Positions 55,151-63,761 of a stretch of 64,000 nucleotides of DNA are shown one piece after another. Each line of letters begins with the position of its first letter. Position 1 is the stretch's first letter. The DNA is taken from positions 1-64,000 of the forward strand of contig CAXTWH010000017.1 of assembly GCA_964247975.1 (NCBI GenBank), read 5' to 3'. The notes beneath the pieces were generated by a model. The model had not been told where the DNA came from, made no database searches, and saw only the letters and a program-made list of their open reading frames with translations. The stretch comes from KBS-96 sp964247975 (GTDB taxonomy: Bacteria; Acidobacteriota; Terriglobia; Bryobacterales; Bryobacteraceae). A program made the translations under genes and the position numbers.

Positions 55151-55816
55151 CTACGATTCCGTGGCCTGAATGCGCTGGAGCAAAGGAAGGGAAATGGTGA
55201 AAATCGCGCCGCTGCGCGCATCATCACGGTTCGCCGCTGTTACCTTGCCGCCATACCGCTTCACTATTGACGCTACAATATGCAGTCCCAATCCAGATCT
55301 CCGCGTAGGACTTAACTTGGTTGAAACATTTGGTCGAAAAATTCCGGGCAAAATCTCTATCGGGATTCCCGGACCATTATCGATGATCAGGATTTTTAAA
55401 TTATCTTCCACCCGCTCGGTAGTGATTTCAATGCAACCGGGACGGCGAAACGCTTGGGCGGCATTCAGAAACAAGTTTACAAACACCCGTTCCCAATCCT
55501 TAGCGGAACCTGGCAGAGAACTCCCGAAAGAAAGCTTCCGAACGAATTCAATGCCGGGTTTGCGAGCGGTCAGGCAGAAATCCTGCGCGGATTGAATTGC
55601 ATCCTCGATTACCGAAGCCAAATCAGGCGTGCTGTCGGGAATGGCTCCTACCAAGCGCTTGCCCCGGGCCACGCTGCGCTGCAGAGTGGCGGCGAGAGTA
55701 CGCCATTGGCGGTCGGCGCTTAACAGTTCCGCCGCTTCCGTGATTGTTTCAAAAACGTTATTCAAATCGTGAATCAGGCACTCGTAAGTCAGATCCGGGT
55801 CAAGAACTTCATCCAT
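55151..55816 (-). CDS. Small histidine kinase-like protein
   Basis: 221 residues with no TM helix or sensor domain. An atypical H-box YECLIHDLNNVFETI near residue 15, then an HATPase_c domain with N-box RVFVNLFLNAAQAF, G1 IDNGPGIP and G2 GLGLHIVASIV. It looks like the core of a NtrB-type kinase without input. No response regulator is near. It is 8 bp from the GH57 gene and probably co-expressed with it. Confidence 0.85.
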   Translation of the reverse strand: MDEVLDPDLTYECLIHDLNNVFETITEAAELLSADRQWRTLAATLQRSVARGKRLVGAIPDSTPDLASVIEDAIQSAQDFCLTARKPGIEFVRKLSFGSSLPGSAKDWERVFVNLFLNAAQAFRRPGCIEITTERVEDNLKILIIDNGPGIPIEILPGIFRPNVSTKLSPTRRSGLGLHIVASIVKRYGGKVTAANRDDARSGAIFTISLPLLQRIQATES

Positions 55817-55842
55817 AAATAAGTAGGAAGCGGGACGGAAAA

Positions 55843-57135
55843 TTAGCGGGCAATTTCCCGAAGCGTTTGGTAGAACTCAGGATACGACACGGACGCGGCT
55901 TCGGAATTGTGAATCGTGCAGGGGCCGTCGGCAGCCAGCGCAGCTACAGAAAATGCCATTGCAATCCGGTGATCGCCAAACGAATCGAGTTCAGCGGCAT
56001 GAAGCTTCTGGCGGCCCGGAACGCTGATCCCGTCGGGGCGTGTTTCTGCTTGGACGCCCATGCGCTTCAGGTTTTCGGCAATGGTGGCGATCCGGTCGGT
56101 TTCTTTCACGCGCAGTTCCGCCGCGTCATTCACGGTTAAGCCTTCTCTGCTTAATGCGCCTAACACGCAAAGCACAGGAATTTCGTCGATCAAGGCAGCA
56201 GTAAGCGCGCCGGATAGAACGCCGCCTCGTATGGAAGAAGTTGTGACTTGCAGATTACCGATCAACTCGCCATTGACGCTTTCAATTTGCAGAATTTTAA
56301 TAGAAGCACCGATGAAATTGAGAAAGTCTAACAGTCCGGCGCGAGTGGGATTCAAACCGACGTTGGCAATCACGAGGTCCGCTTCAGCGGCAATCAAAGC
56401 GGCCACGAGAAAGAAGGCCGCGGAAGAAATATCGCCGGGAACCACTATGTTTGCCGCTTGCAAAGGCGTTCCGCCTTGGATGGTAACGGTGCGGCGCGCG
56501 GTGGTGATGTCTGCTCCCAATTCGCGTAGAGCGATTTCAGTATGGTCGCGGGTGCGTATGGGTTCCTGAACAACGGTTTCCCCTTCGGCGTAAAGACCGG
56601 CCAGCAGCACGCAGCTTTTCACCTGCGCGCTGGCAACGGGCGGCTTGTAGCGGATGCCTTTCAGTTCCCGGCCCTGAATGGTTAAGGGCGCAAACTGCTC
56701 GTTAGTTGCTTCAATTTGAGCGCCCATCTCGCGCAGCGGAGCCAGAATGCGGCGCATGGGACGGCGGGAAAGCGATTGATCACCAAAGATTTTGGTAGTG
56801 AAGGGCTGCGCGGCTAGAATGCCGGACAACATGCGGATGGTGGAACCGGAATTGCCCGCGTCCAGAGCTTCCGCCGTGGCGGTGAGGCCGTGCATTCCTT
56901 TGCCGTGGACGATTAGTTCGCGGCGACCGTCGCGTTCTCCGAATTCATGTTGAATGCCCAACTGCGCCATGCAGGACAGAGTGGAGCGGCAATCGGCTCC
57001 GGTGGAATAGTTGAGAATGCGGGATTCGCCTTCGGCAATGGCGGTGAGCATCGCGTAGCGGTGGGAAATGGATTTATCGCCGGGTACGCTGATGGTTCCG
57101 CTGATGCCCCGGGCCGGGGAAATGATTTCAGGCAT
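55843..57135 (-). CDS. aroA: 3-phosphoshikimate 1-carboxyvinyltransferase (EPSP synthase)
   Basis: 430 residues from the ATG at 57135 (MPEIISPARGISG). Landmarks: VPGDKSISHRYAML, DAGNSGSTIRMLSGIL, SRRPMRRILAPL, PVASAQVKSCVLLAGLYAEG and FGDHRIAMAFSVAALA. It catalyses the sixth step of chorismate synthesis. It precedes the histidine kinase gene on the same strand with 26 bp between. Confidence 0.96.
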   Translation of the reverse strand: MPEIISPARGISGTISVPGDKSISHRYAMLTAIAEGESRILNYSTGADCRSTLSCMAQLGIQHEFGERDGRRELIVHGKGMHGLTATAEALDAGNSGSTIRMLSGILAAQPFTTKIFGDQSLSRRPMRRILAPLREMGAQIEATNEQFAPLTIQGRELKGIRYKPPVASAQVKSCVLLAGLYAEGETVVQEPIRTRDHTEIALRELGADITTARRTVTIQGGTPLQAANIVVPGDISSAAFFLVAALIAAEADLVIANVGLNPTRAGLLDFLNFIGASIKILQIESVNGELIGNLQVTTSSIRGGVLSGALTAALIDEIPVLCVLGALSREGLTVNDAAELRVKETDRIATIAENLKRMGVQAETRPDGISVPGRQKLHAAELDSFGDHRIAMAFSVAALAADGPCTIHNSEAASVSYPEFYQTLREIAR

Positions 57136-57189
57136 GGAAGCTGTTATTTTAGCGGTTCGGCACACATATTTTAAACTTCAACTCTGCCC

Positions 57190-58749
57190 TTAATAACGCA
57201 ACCGCTGGCGGATAAAGGCAATTACGTTTTTACAGTTGCCGATTACATCACCCAAATAATTCCGTAAAGTTGGATTCAGCAATTCTGGATAGATCACAAT
57301 TTTGTAAATTAAATTAAGCACAATCAGTAAAGCTGTCACTTTGAGCCATACTAAAAATAAAGAAAGATATAAATGTGCTTGTTGTATCGTGACATATACT
57401 TCGGGCGTCCGAACTGAAGTACCAGAAGAATGGCTCAGTGATTGCACAACAGCCTGAGACGCCACTGCAAATACCAACGGGAGTTGCATAGCGAATGAAA
57501 ATCCTTCTTTATACAAAGCGACACCAAACTCAATGAGGAAGACTGTTAATGAACCCAGAAAAGCGTATTTTTCAGTGTTGCCAGGAGTCATCACTGTAAT
57601 AAATCGCTCTAACTTTGAAACGGGAGCGCGTTGCCTGCTATAGCGCTGTGCTCTTGCTCTTAGCTCCTGTACGGGTTTATGGACGAAAAACCAGAGGATC
57701 GCAAAATCGAGGATGCCCCAGAAAGCAAAAGCGGCTTTCGCAGAGGGATTAACCATTTGGAGTGTGAAAACGAGACAGCCGATTGTTGCTATTGTTCCAG
57801 CGAATACCTGGAGTATCACATCAATACGAGCAGGCGTTGGGAGACCTGAACAACCAGTTGATTGGAACAAGTGCGATTCAAGCGTGTATATAGACGTCAT
57901 ACCAAAACTGCGCTCTGGGTCAACTGATGTATCTAGTGGAATCTCCCATTCAAGAGCGATATGCTGCATTCTACGAGCCAGCACATAAGGAGCCAGCAGT
58001 AGGCATCCAACCAAAATCGACCAGGGAGGCGACATTGTTTGTCCGTGCATGAAGCCGAGAAAACCTAAAAGACCCGCTGCAATGGTGGGATATCTAAGTA
58101 CGTCCACATGCTGCCATTTGGAAGGGAGAGTATCCCGCAGCTTAGAGGCTTCTTCAGTCACGTTTTGTAAGCTTGTCTTTTGTTCAGTCGTAAGAGCACC
58201 TGTTGCGATGCGTGCTCTGTACAAACTGATGAGTTTGTCAAGCCGAGAGCGAAGATGTTGTCTGACGAATCTTGCTCCCATTCGGGTAACAATCGGGCGA
58301 ACAATCCGCTTAATAATTAAATTGCTATTGTCAGGAGAACTCCATATGATTATGCCCCGAGTGTTCGGATCGGATAAATAGTAATTGAGAACGAGTAAGG
58401 TAAAGGTAATCACCATTGTGTAAAAGCTAAATGCAGCGCCTACAACTTTTACTTGCTCGCGCATCGCTAATGGAAAATACAACTCGGTTTTAGTCACCCC
58501 AGCTATTAGCCACATTCGCAGTACGTTCGTACTGAAAACTGCGGCCATTAACGCCAGAATACTTTTAATGAAACTGACATTTGGTTTCGCGCGTTCGAAC
58601 TCAGGGAGTGAACCGGCAATCCAGAAAGAGTATGGTGGAAAGGTTGTGTGCATAATTATAAACGAATAAGCACGCATAAGAGTGAAATGCTGGATCAATA
58701 AAGGATCTTGTTTTTCTTGGTTCAACGCGAACTGTGGCGCGGAAGACAT
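57190..58749 (-). CDS. Unknown polytopic membrane protein, AT-rich
   Basis: 519 residues with roughly seven to nine TM segments (FITVMTPGNTEKYAFLGSLT, LYLSLFLVWLKVTALLIVLN) and large soluble loops. No family is recognised. Base composition is visibly more AT-rich than its neighbours (aroA, mreB), pointing to transfer. The ATG at 58749 is preceded by an AT-rich stretch. Confidence 0.7.
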   Translation of the reverse strand: MSSAPQFALNQEKQDPLLIQHFTLMRAYSFIIMHTTFPPYSFWIAGSLPEFERAKPNVSFIKSILALMAAVFSTNVLRMWLIAGVTKTELYFPLAMREQVKVVGAAFSFYTMVITFTLLVLNYYLSDPNTRGIIIWSSPDNSNLIIKRIVRPIVTRMGARFVRQHLRSRLDKLISLYRARIATGALTTEQKTSLQNVTEEASKLRDTLPSKWQHVDVLRYPTIAAGLLGFLGFMHGQTMSPPWSILVGCLLLAPYVLARRMQHIALEWEIPLDTSVDPERSFGMTSIYTLESHLFQSTGCSGLPTPARIDVILQVFAGTIATIGCLVFTLQMVNPSAKAAFAFWGILDFAILWFFVHKPVQELRARAQRYSRQRAPVSKLERFITVMTPGNTEKYAFLGSLTVFLIEFGVALYKEGFSFAMQLPLVFAVASQAVVQSLSHSSGTSVRTPEVYVTIQQAHLYLSLFLVWLKVTALLIVLNLIYKIVIYPELLNPTLRNYLGDVIGNCKNVIAFIRQRLRY

Positions 58750-59311
58750 CTGTTCAATCGCCTTTTATAATTTTGTAATAAAGTATCTATATTAATTTTA
58801 GATCCTGATGCACAGGCCGGAACTGAAATTCGGTTCCGATTTTAAGAGATGCCGTGCTCTGGAGTGGAAAATGGAAAGCAAGCTGCCGACGCGCAAATAA
58901 CTATCGAGCTCCGCCGCTTTCTCAGGCATAAGACGTTTTGTGTGAACTCACTCGCAAAGCAGTCTTATTTGATTCAGATCGACAGAATCAAAACCAATCA
59001 ACATGAGGTATCCTGCCATTTCACAACTCTGGCTGTGCCTCACTCGCAGCAAGGGCCCGAGAATAGTCGCTTCTATGTTAAGTGTGACGTCGAACGAACT
59101 CATTAAGATCTTACTTGATTATTCGCCAAGCCGAGCGTAGTAGGAAATTTGTTTCGGCATCTTTGCCCTCCACCAATGATAGAGAACCTGCTCGCTGGAA
59201 TTCGAAGTATATAAGAGCATCTCTTCATTGCGGCCGATGACCCGCTACCGAAATTAATTCTTCAAGCAGTTTTCCAGCTTTGCTGGACAAGTGAACTGCC
59301 CGTTTTAGGTA
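58750..59311. other. 560-bp stretch without a supported gene
   Basis: I find no confident gene. An 85-codon plus-strand frame from 58849 has no recognisable domain, repeats or good Shine-Dalgarno. A minus-strand frame around 59110-59210 reads a short 'FEFQRAGSLSLVEGKD' peptide without a start. Composition is AT-rich and may be the degraded remains of accessory genes. Confidence 0.4.
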
Positions 59312-59698
59312 TTAAACTACTCGTATCGGACCGGAATATTGAGCGATTCGAGAATCTGCCGTCAGCAGAATAATGTTTTCGGCAAGCGCCTGCGCAATGA
59401 GAATACGGTCAAACAGGTCTTTGTGGATTGGCGGTAGTGCATTAAGCGTCAAAGCGTGTTCGCCCGTAACTGCTAATTCGGTATATCCGTTCCCCATGAG
59501 TCCGCGTCGTAAAAGCTTGGTGTTTACGCGGAAGTCTTGCCGATCGAGACCACATTTGATTGCGATTTCCCAAATACTTGCCGCGCTGAACAAGAGTTCG
59601 TTTTCTGGATTATTCAGCAAGGCTACAGCCGAACGGGATAGACGATCTGGTTGTCCAGCAGCCCATAAAAGCAGGTGTGTATCAAGCAGCAGCCTCAT
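59312..59698 (-). CDS. vapC: PIN-domain toxin (VapC)
   Basis: 128 residues. Acid sites: LLLDTHLLLWAAGQ (Asp), SIWEIAIKCGL (Glu), HKDLFDRILIAQALA (Asp) and ILLTADSRIAQY (Asp). It is the type found after Phd antitoxins and overlaps the antitoxin stop by 4 bp. Confidence 0.93.
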   Translation of the reverse strand: MRLLLDTHLLLWAAGQPDRLSRSAVALLNNPENELLFSAASIWEIAIKCGLDRQDFRVNTKLLRRGLMGNGYTELAVTGEHALTLNALPPIHKDLFDRILIAQALAENIILLTADSRIAQYSGPIRVV

Positions 59699-59937
59699 TC
59701 AACATCACAACCGAATAGTCGCTCCAGTTCTTTGTCACCCATTCTGTCAAAATCTTCCGGCACCGCAATTTCACCAGCCAGAAATCCCAAACGACGAATA
59801 GGCTTTTGAGCCTCAAGAGACGTTACTTTAACTAATGGTTTACCTGCTATGGCAATTATGAAAGAATCGCCGTTTGCAGCCTGCTCGATCAGTTGCGAAA
59901 GTTGATTCTTAGCTTCATCAATATTGATGATCCGCAT
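59695..59937 (-). CDS. Phd-family antitoxin
   Basis: 80 residues. INIDEAKNQLSQLIEQAANG and DSFIIAIAGKPLVKVTSL are the Phd DNA-binding motifs; the tail (LAGEIAVPEDFDRMGDKELE) contacts VapC. 4-bp overlap with vapC. The upstream region is AT-rich without a clear dyad. Confidence 0.92.
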   Translation of the reverse strand: MRIINIDEAKNQLSQLIEQAANGDSFIIAIAGKPLVKVTSLEAQKPIRRLGFLAGEIAVPEDFDRMGDKELERLFGCDVE

Positions 59938-60028
59938 AGATATTTAAAAATGATCAGTTTGGGTTTAGTCTATCAGGTAATGCGGCGACAGCCGAATTGA
60001 CAGCATAGATTCACGGCGTATTTTGTGT

Positions 60029-60199
60029 TTAAGACAAAGCTTGCCCAATTGTTAACCAATGGCAAAAGCCAAGTCGTGCGTCTTCTGAAAGAGTTGCCAA
60101 AAAAGCTTCCTGCGCGGCTTCTTCCGGGTGCCGCAGTCTGCCGCTTTCAATAGCTTGCCGCACAAAGACCTGCTGTTCCGGTGTGAACTCAATACCCAT
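60029..60199 (-). CDS. ParD-like orphan antitoxin or remnant
   Basis: 56 residues. The N-terminal MGIEFTPEQQVFVRQAIESG then RLRHPEEAAQEAFL matches the ParD/CopG-type antitoxin N-terminus ('EL(T)PEQ..FV...I.SGR...EE...EAL'). The usual 25-30 residue toxin-binding tail is missing; instead ATLSEDARLGFCHWL reads to a stop. No ParE or RelE toxin gene is adjacent. Either a shortened orphan or a gene with a lost 3' end. Confidence 0.62.
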   Translation of the reverse strand: MGIEFTPEQQVFVRQAIESGRLRHPEEAAQEAFLATLSEDARLGFCHWLTIGQALS

Positions 60200-60303
60200 T
60201 TTTTCAGCCTAAAATTTTTCCTGTTTCCTGTCAAAGTTCAGCGAAGCAAGCCATTCCACATAGCTAATAAAAGGAAGCACAGCCGGTGTTCAAGCTTACT
60301 AGC

Positions 60304-60690
60304 CTAACAACGGGTGTTTTGCGCCAACCAATGCGTAAACTGTTCTTCGCTGATCTCGACGCTTGCTGCTCCATTCACTAGTACAACCACTTCGGCTTCC
60401 GGAGCAAAAACCAGGCAGCCGTTCAAACGAAGAAATATGAAACAAGCCAGCCATGCCGTCCGTTTATTACCATCCACAAACGGATGGTTTTTTGCTAAAC
60501 AAGCAGCATACGCAGCGCCCAGCCGAACCAGGTTGGTTTCCGGCTCGTAGGTGAAAAGGGTTTGCGGATAAGCAAGAGCTGATTCGAGCAGATTTTCATC
60601 ACGTATGCCAGGCAGTCCCCCGTGTTGGAACAGTTGCTCCTGGTGCATGACTTTCACGATGGCGATTGAAGGCCAAACCGGTTCACTCAC
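60304..60690 (-). CDS. doc: Doc/Fic-type toxin (death-on-curing family)
   Basis: 128 residues. The Fic motif HPFVDGNKRT (His69 in the loop) is complete, preceded by SIAIVKVMHQEQLFQHGGLP. Doc phosphorylates EF-Tu and blocks translation. Its partner gene overlaps by 4 bp upstream. Unusually the partner is an AbrB-type, not Phd-type, antitoxin. Confidence 0.92.
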   Translation of the reverse strand: MSEPVWPSIAIVKVMHQEQLFQHGGLPGIRDENLLESALAYPQTLFTYEPETNLVRLGAAYAACLAKNHPFVDGNKRTAWLACFIFLRLNGCLVFAPEAEVVVLVNGAASVEISEEQFTHWLAQNTRC

Positions 60691-60920
60691 TTAGCCAATT
60701 CGTGCAGCGCGTTTTTGTACTGATTCATGCCTTCCTGGGCCAGTTCGAGTTCGCGCACAAACTGCGGGTTGTAAGCAGTAAGCTGGTAACCTTCGCCGTT
60801 CTTTGTGAGGTAAAACGAATCACCCGGCTTTAAATGCAGATGCTCCACAACTTCTTTGGGAAGCGTAAAACCCAAAGAGTTACCGACCTGACGCGCAGTT
60901 AAGGTCAGAGATAGATTCAT
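60687..60920 (-). CDS. AbrB/MazE-type antitoxin paired with Doc
   Basis: 77 residues: SLTLTARQVGNSLGFTLPKE, then VVEHLHLKPGDSFYLTKNGEG is a SpoVT/AbrB domain. The C-terminal helix (ELELAQEGMNQYKNALHELA) would bind Doc. Operator-like palindromes precede it. The Doc-AbrB pairing is found in databases but has had less study than Phd-Doc. Confidence 0.9.
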   Translation of the reverse strand: MNLSLTLTARQVGNSLGFTLPKEVVEHLHLKPGDSFYLTKNGEGYQLTAYNPQFVRELELAQEGMNQYKNALHELAK

Positions 60921-60924
60921 TTTT

Positions 60925-60947
60925 CTGTTATAACATTTGTAATACAG
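60925..60947. promoter_or_regulatory. Operator-like dyad before the AbrB-Doc operon
   Basis: A perfect 10-bp palindrome TGTTATAACA (60926-60935) within an imperfect longer dyad that starts CTGT and ends ACAG, 5 bp upstream of the antitoxin ATG. A TATAAC -10-like element lies inside. A repressor site for the antitoxin is the simplest reading. Confidence 0.5.
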
Positions 60948-61018
60948 GGCATGATTAGTCCACCCTCAAAACGGCATTAAGCTGAATCATAATCAGTAAC
61001 AAACTGATTTTTATTTAC

Positions 61019-62044
61019 TCAATTCAGCGACACCCGCCGCAGCAGTTTCGGGTCGCTCAACATCTTGCCGGTACCGCGCACCACAGATTCGAGCGGTTCG
61101 GAAGCGGTAGCGATCGGCAAACCGATTTCCAGCCGCATCTTCTCATCCAGATTTCTGAGCAGCGAGCCGCCGCCGGTCAGCACAATGCCGCGGTCCCCGA
61201 TGTCCGCGCTCAGTTCCGGCGGAATGCGCTCCAGAGCGCAGCGGACAGCGTTAATGATGAAACCGATGCATTCGCGCAACGCTTCGCGTATTTCGTCATC
61301 CTTCACGTTGATGGTTTTGGGCATTCCGGTAATCAGGTCCCGGCCCTTTACTTCAGCAGTGCGGGAGTGACCGAGCGGGCAGGCCGAGCCGATATCCATT
61401 TTGATATCTTCCGCCGTTCGCTCCCCAATTAATAAATGATGCTGCCGCCGGATATGCATCATAATGGCGTCGTCCATTTGGTTGCCCGCGACCCGCAACG
61501 ACCGGGCATATACCATGCCGGAATGGGAAAGCACCGCAATATCAGTGGTGCCGCCGCCGATATCCACTACCATGTTTCCGCGCGGTTCGCTGATCGGCAG
61601 GCCGACTCCAATAGCCGCCACCATCGCCTGATCCACCAGGTAAACTTCGCTTGCCTTGGCCCGATAAGTGGAATCAATAACGGCCTGCCGCTCCACGTCG
61701 GTAGTTTCGCTTGGAATGCCGATCACAATGCGCGGGTGTACCAGACGCTTCCGGCGATGCGCTTTTTTGATAAACGCCATTAACATGCGTTCCGCCACTT
61801 TCCGATTGGCGATCACTCCATCCTTCAGCGGTTTCACCGCCACCGTGTCGGCAGGCGTGCGGCCGAGCAGTTCCTTGGCCTCGGTGCCTACGGCTTCCAC
61901 TTCGCCGGTGTGCCGGTTTAAAGCCACAATGGATGGTTCATTGATTACAATACCCTTTTCCTGGGTGTACACCAGCGTGTTCGCTGTACCCATGTCGATA
62001 GCCAGATCGGATGAGAAATGTCGGAAGAAAGAGCGTGCATTCAT
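61019..62044 (-). CDS. mreB: Rod shape-determining protein MreB
   Basis: 341 residues with the actin-like phosphate loops: AIDMGTANTLVYTQEKGIVI, MVVDIGGGTTDIAVLSHSG and IVLTGGGSLLRNLDEKM. MreB filaments organise cell-wall synthesis. Normally mreC and mreD follow; here the next gene downstream is the AbrB-Doc module, so the mre cluster is split or mreB has a second copy. Confidence 0.97.
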   Translation of the reverse strand: MNARSFFRHFSSDLAIDMGTANTLVYTQEKGIVINEPSIVALNRHTGEVEAVGTEAKELLGRTPADTVAVKPLKDGVIANRKVAERMLMAFIKKAHRRKRLVHPRIVIGIPSETTDVERQAVIDSTYRAKASEVYLVDQAMVAAIGVGLPISEPRGNMVVDIGGGTTDIAVLSHSGMVYARSLRVAGNQMDDAIMMHIRRQHHLLIGERTAEDIKMDIGSACPLGHSRTAEVKGRDLITGMPKTINVKDDEIREALRECIGFIINAVRCALERIPPELSADIGDRGIVLTGGGSLLRNLDEKMRLEIGLPIATASEPLESVVRGTGKMLSDPKLLRRVSLN

Positions 62045-62277
62045 AGCGTAGGCGGTGGGCTCAGCTAACCTAGCTATGAAGTACGTATACCCCCAGGGAT
62101 ATCTCCAAACAAGCCAATTTTTTTTGAAAACGAAAAGAGATTTCGAACTGGTATTCCGCGAAGCTTCACAAAAGGCCGACTAAACCTGTGTTATGCCTTT
62201 TACATTTGATTAATTCTAGCTGGAATTTCCGCGAAGTTAAAGCGAAAAATATTTTCACCGTTTCCACAAAGCGGTTT

Positions 62278-63567
62278 TCAGGACTCCGACCTCAGAACGC
62301 TCACCACGTCGTCCACCGAAATAGCGCCCACCAGCCGCTGTGTTTCATCCACCACGGGCAGGGCCAGCAGGTTGTATTTATCGAACAGTTCGGCAATGCG
62401 ATCCTGCCGTTCGTCCACGGCTACCGAGAGGAGCGGCTCGGCGGCTAAAGCCTTTAAACGTGAATCCCCGGCAGCCAGGAAAAGGCGCGTTAACGGAACC
62501 GTAGCTACTAAACGCTCTTCGTCGTCAATCAAAAACATACTGTAAATGTCATCGAGATTTTCTTCGTTGGCGCGCAGGGAAACAATAGCATCGGCAACGG
62601 TGGCTTCTTCCGGCAAAGCAATAAACTCAGTGTTCATCAGGCCGCCGGCCGTGTCGTCGCGGAATTCCAGCAGTTCTTCCACCTCCTGCTTATCTTCCGG
62701 CTCCATTTCTTCCAGAATTTCTTCCGATTGCGCTTCCGGCAGTTCGTTCAAAACATCGGCTACTTCGTGAGGCGCCATTTCTTCCAGAATTTCGGCAGCT
62801 TCTTCCGCGCCCAGAGATTCAAAGATGCTCACCTGAATATCCGGGTCCACTTCACTCAGGGTTTCCGCCGCAACCTCTCGGTCAATGGCGCTAATTAACG
62901 CTTCGCGGTCTTCCGGGCTGAGTTCTTCCACGATATCGGCCAGATCAGCCGGATGCATCTTTTCCAACAGGCTGTTGGAAATATTCAAGCGAACGCGGCG
63001 CTGCGGGTCGGGTTCCAGGAAATTGCAGAATTCCCAACGAATGGAGCGCGGCGGAATCCTGCTTTGCAGCTTGCGGATCACCGCAGGCGGCAGAACGCCT
63101 TTCAGGATGCGGCGCAGAATGCTACGCAGACCGATATCCACTTCCAGCACCCGCAGCAGGTCACGGCCATCCTGGCGCAGCTTGGCGAAAGTAATATCGT
63201 TGACCCGGACTACTTTGCGGCCTTGCGCGTCGATAATCTGCTGGTCTAGCAGGTCGCGGCCCAGCCGGAGCATGTATTCGTCGGAATGATATGGCTTGAG
63301 AACTTCGTCTTTTAAGGAGATGCCGTGAAAATCAATTGACTGCACTTGATCGTGCCGAACGCTTAACCAGCTTGGTCCGGCCCCGACCAGGTAGCGGTCA
63401 ATACGCAGCGGATCAATCAAAGGAACCAGCGCGGCTTCACGCAAGTTGCCGATTTGTTTGCCGCGCAAATCAAAAACTTTGAGGCCCACTAACTCGGTAA
63501 AGTACAGGACGTTTTCTTCTGCCATAAGCCGTGAAAGTTGTTCCTCAAGTCGTGAGCCTTCTTCCAC
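62278..63567 (-). CDS. PRC-barrel/MgtE-N/CBS protein without channel domain
   Basis: 429 residues, no TM helix. N-terminal PRC-barrel-like region at ~20-160 (FTELVGLKVFDLRGKQIG), then an MgtE N-terminal superhelix (EKMHPADLADIVEELSPEDR, AEILEEMAPHEVADVLNELP) and a CBS pair (MNTEFIALPEEATVADAIVS, LALPVVDETQRLVGAISVDD). The membrane magnesium channel of MgtE is absent. It is likely a cytosolic Mg or adenosine-ligand sensor. An in-frame ATG at 63525 is an alternative start. Confidence 0.88.
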   Translation of the reverse strand: MEEGSRLEEQLSRLMAEENVLYFTELVGLKVFDLRGKQIGNLREAALVPLIDPLRIDRYLVGAGPSWLSVRHDQVQSIDFHGISLKDEVLKPYHSDEYMLRLGRDLLDQQIIDAQGRKVVRVNDITFAKLRQDGRDLLRVLEVDIGLRSILRRILKGVLPPAVIRKLQSRIPPRSIRWEFCNFLEPDPQRRVRLNISNSLLEKMHPADLADIVEELSPEDREALISAIDREVAAETLSEVDPDIQVSIFESLGAEEAAEILEEMAPHEVADVLNELPEAQSEEILEEMEPEDKQEVEELLEFRDDTAGGLMNTEFIALPEEATVADAIVSLRANEENLDDIYSMFLIDDEERLVATVPLTRLFLAAGDSRLKALAAEPLLSVAVDERQDRIAELFDKYNLLALPVVDETQRLVGAISVDDVVSVLRSES

Positions 63568-63761
63568 TTCAAGAGAAAACCTCGCGTTCTCAGGCGAGTT
63601 GAAAAGTCGAAGCGGTTTACATCGGACTCCCTTCTTCCAATATGCCGTATGGAGCTAAACTGCCGCAACTGAGGAAGACACAACGGCGATTTATAACAGT
63701 TCGGTTGCGCCAGCGGCAATTCCCCCGTTTTGTGATGCCCATACTACACTGAAACTGCACG

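Noticed and set aside
58849..59106. An 85-codon plus-strand frame.
   Set aside because: No domain, no good ribosome-binding site and AT-rich low-information sequence; chance frame or remnant.
60052..60234. A 60-codon minus-strand frame rich in Lys and Arg.
   Set aside because: It overlaps the ParD-like frame at 60029-60199 in another phase and looks like its shadow.
62450..62470. A possible second copy of the CACGGCTAAAGCCGTG palindrome.
   Set aside because: Only GGCTAAAGCC is shared and it lies inside a coding region; the symmetry is not extended.
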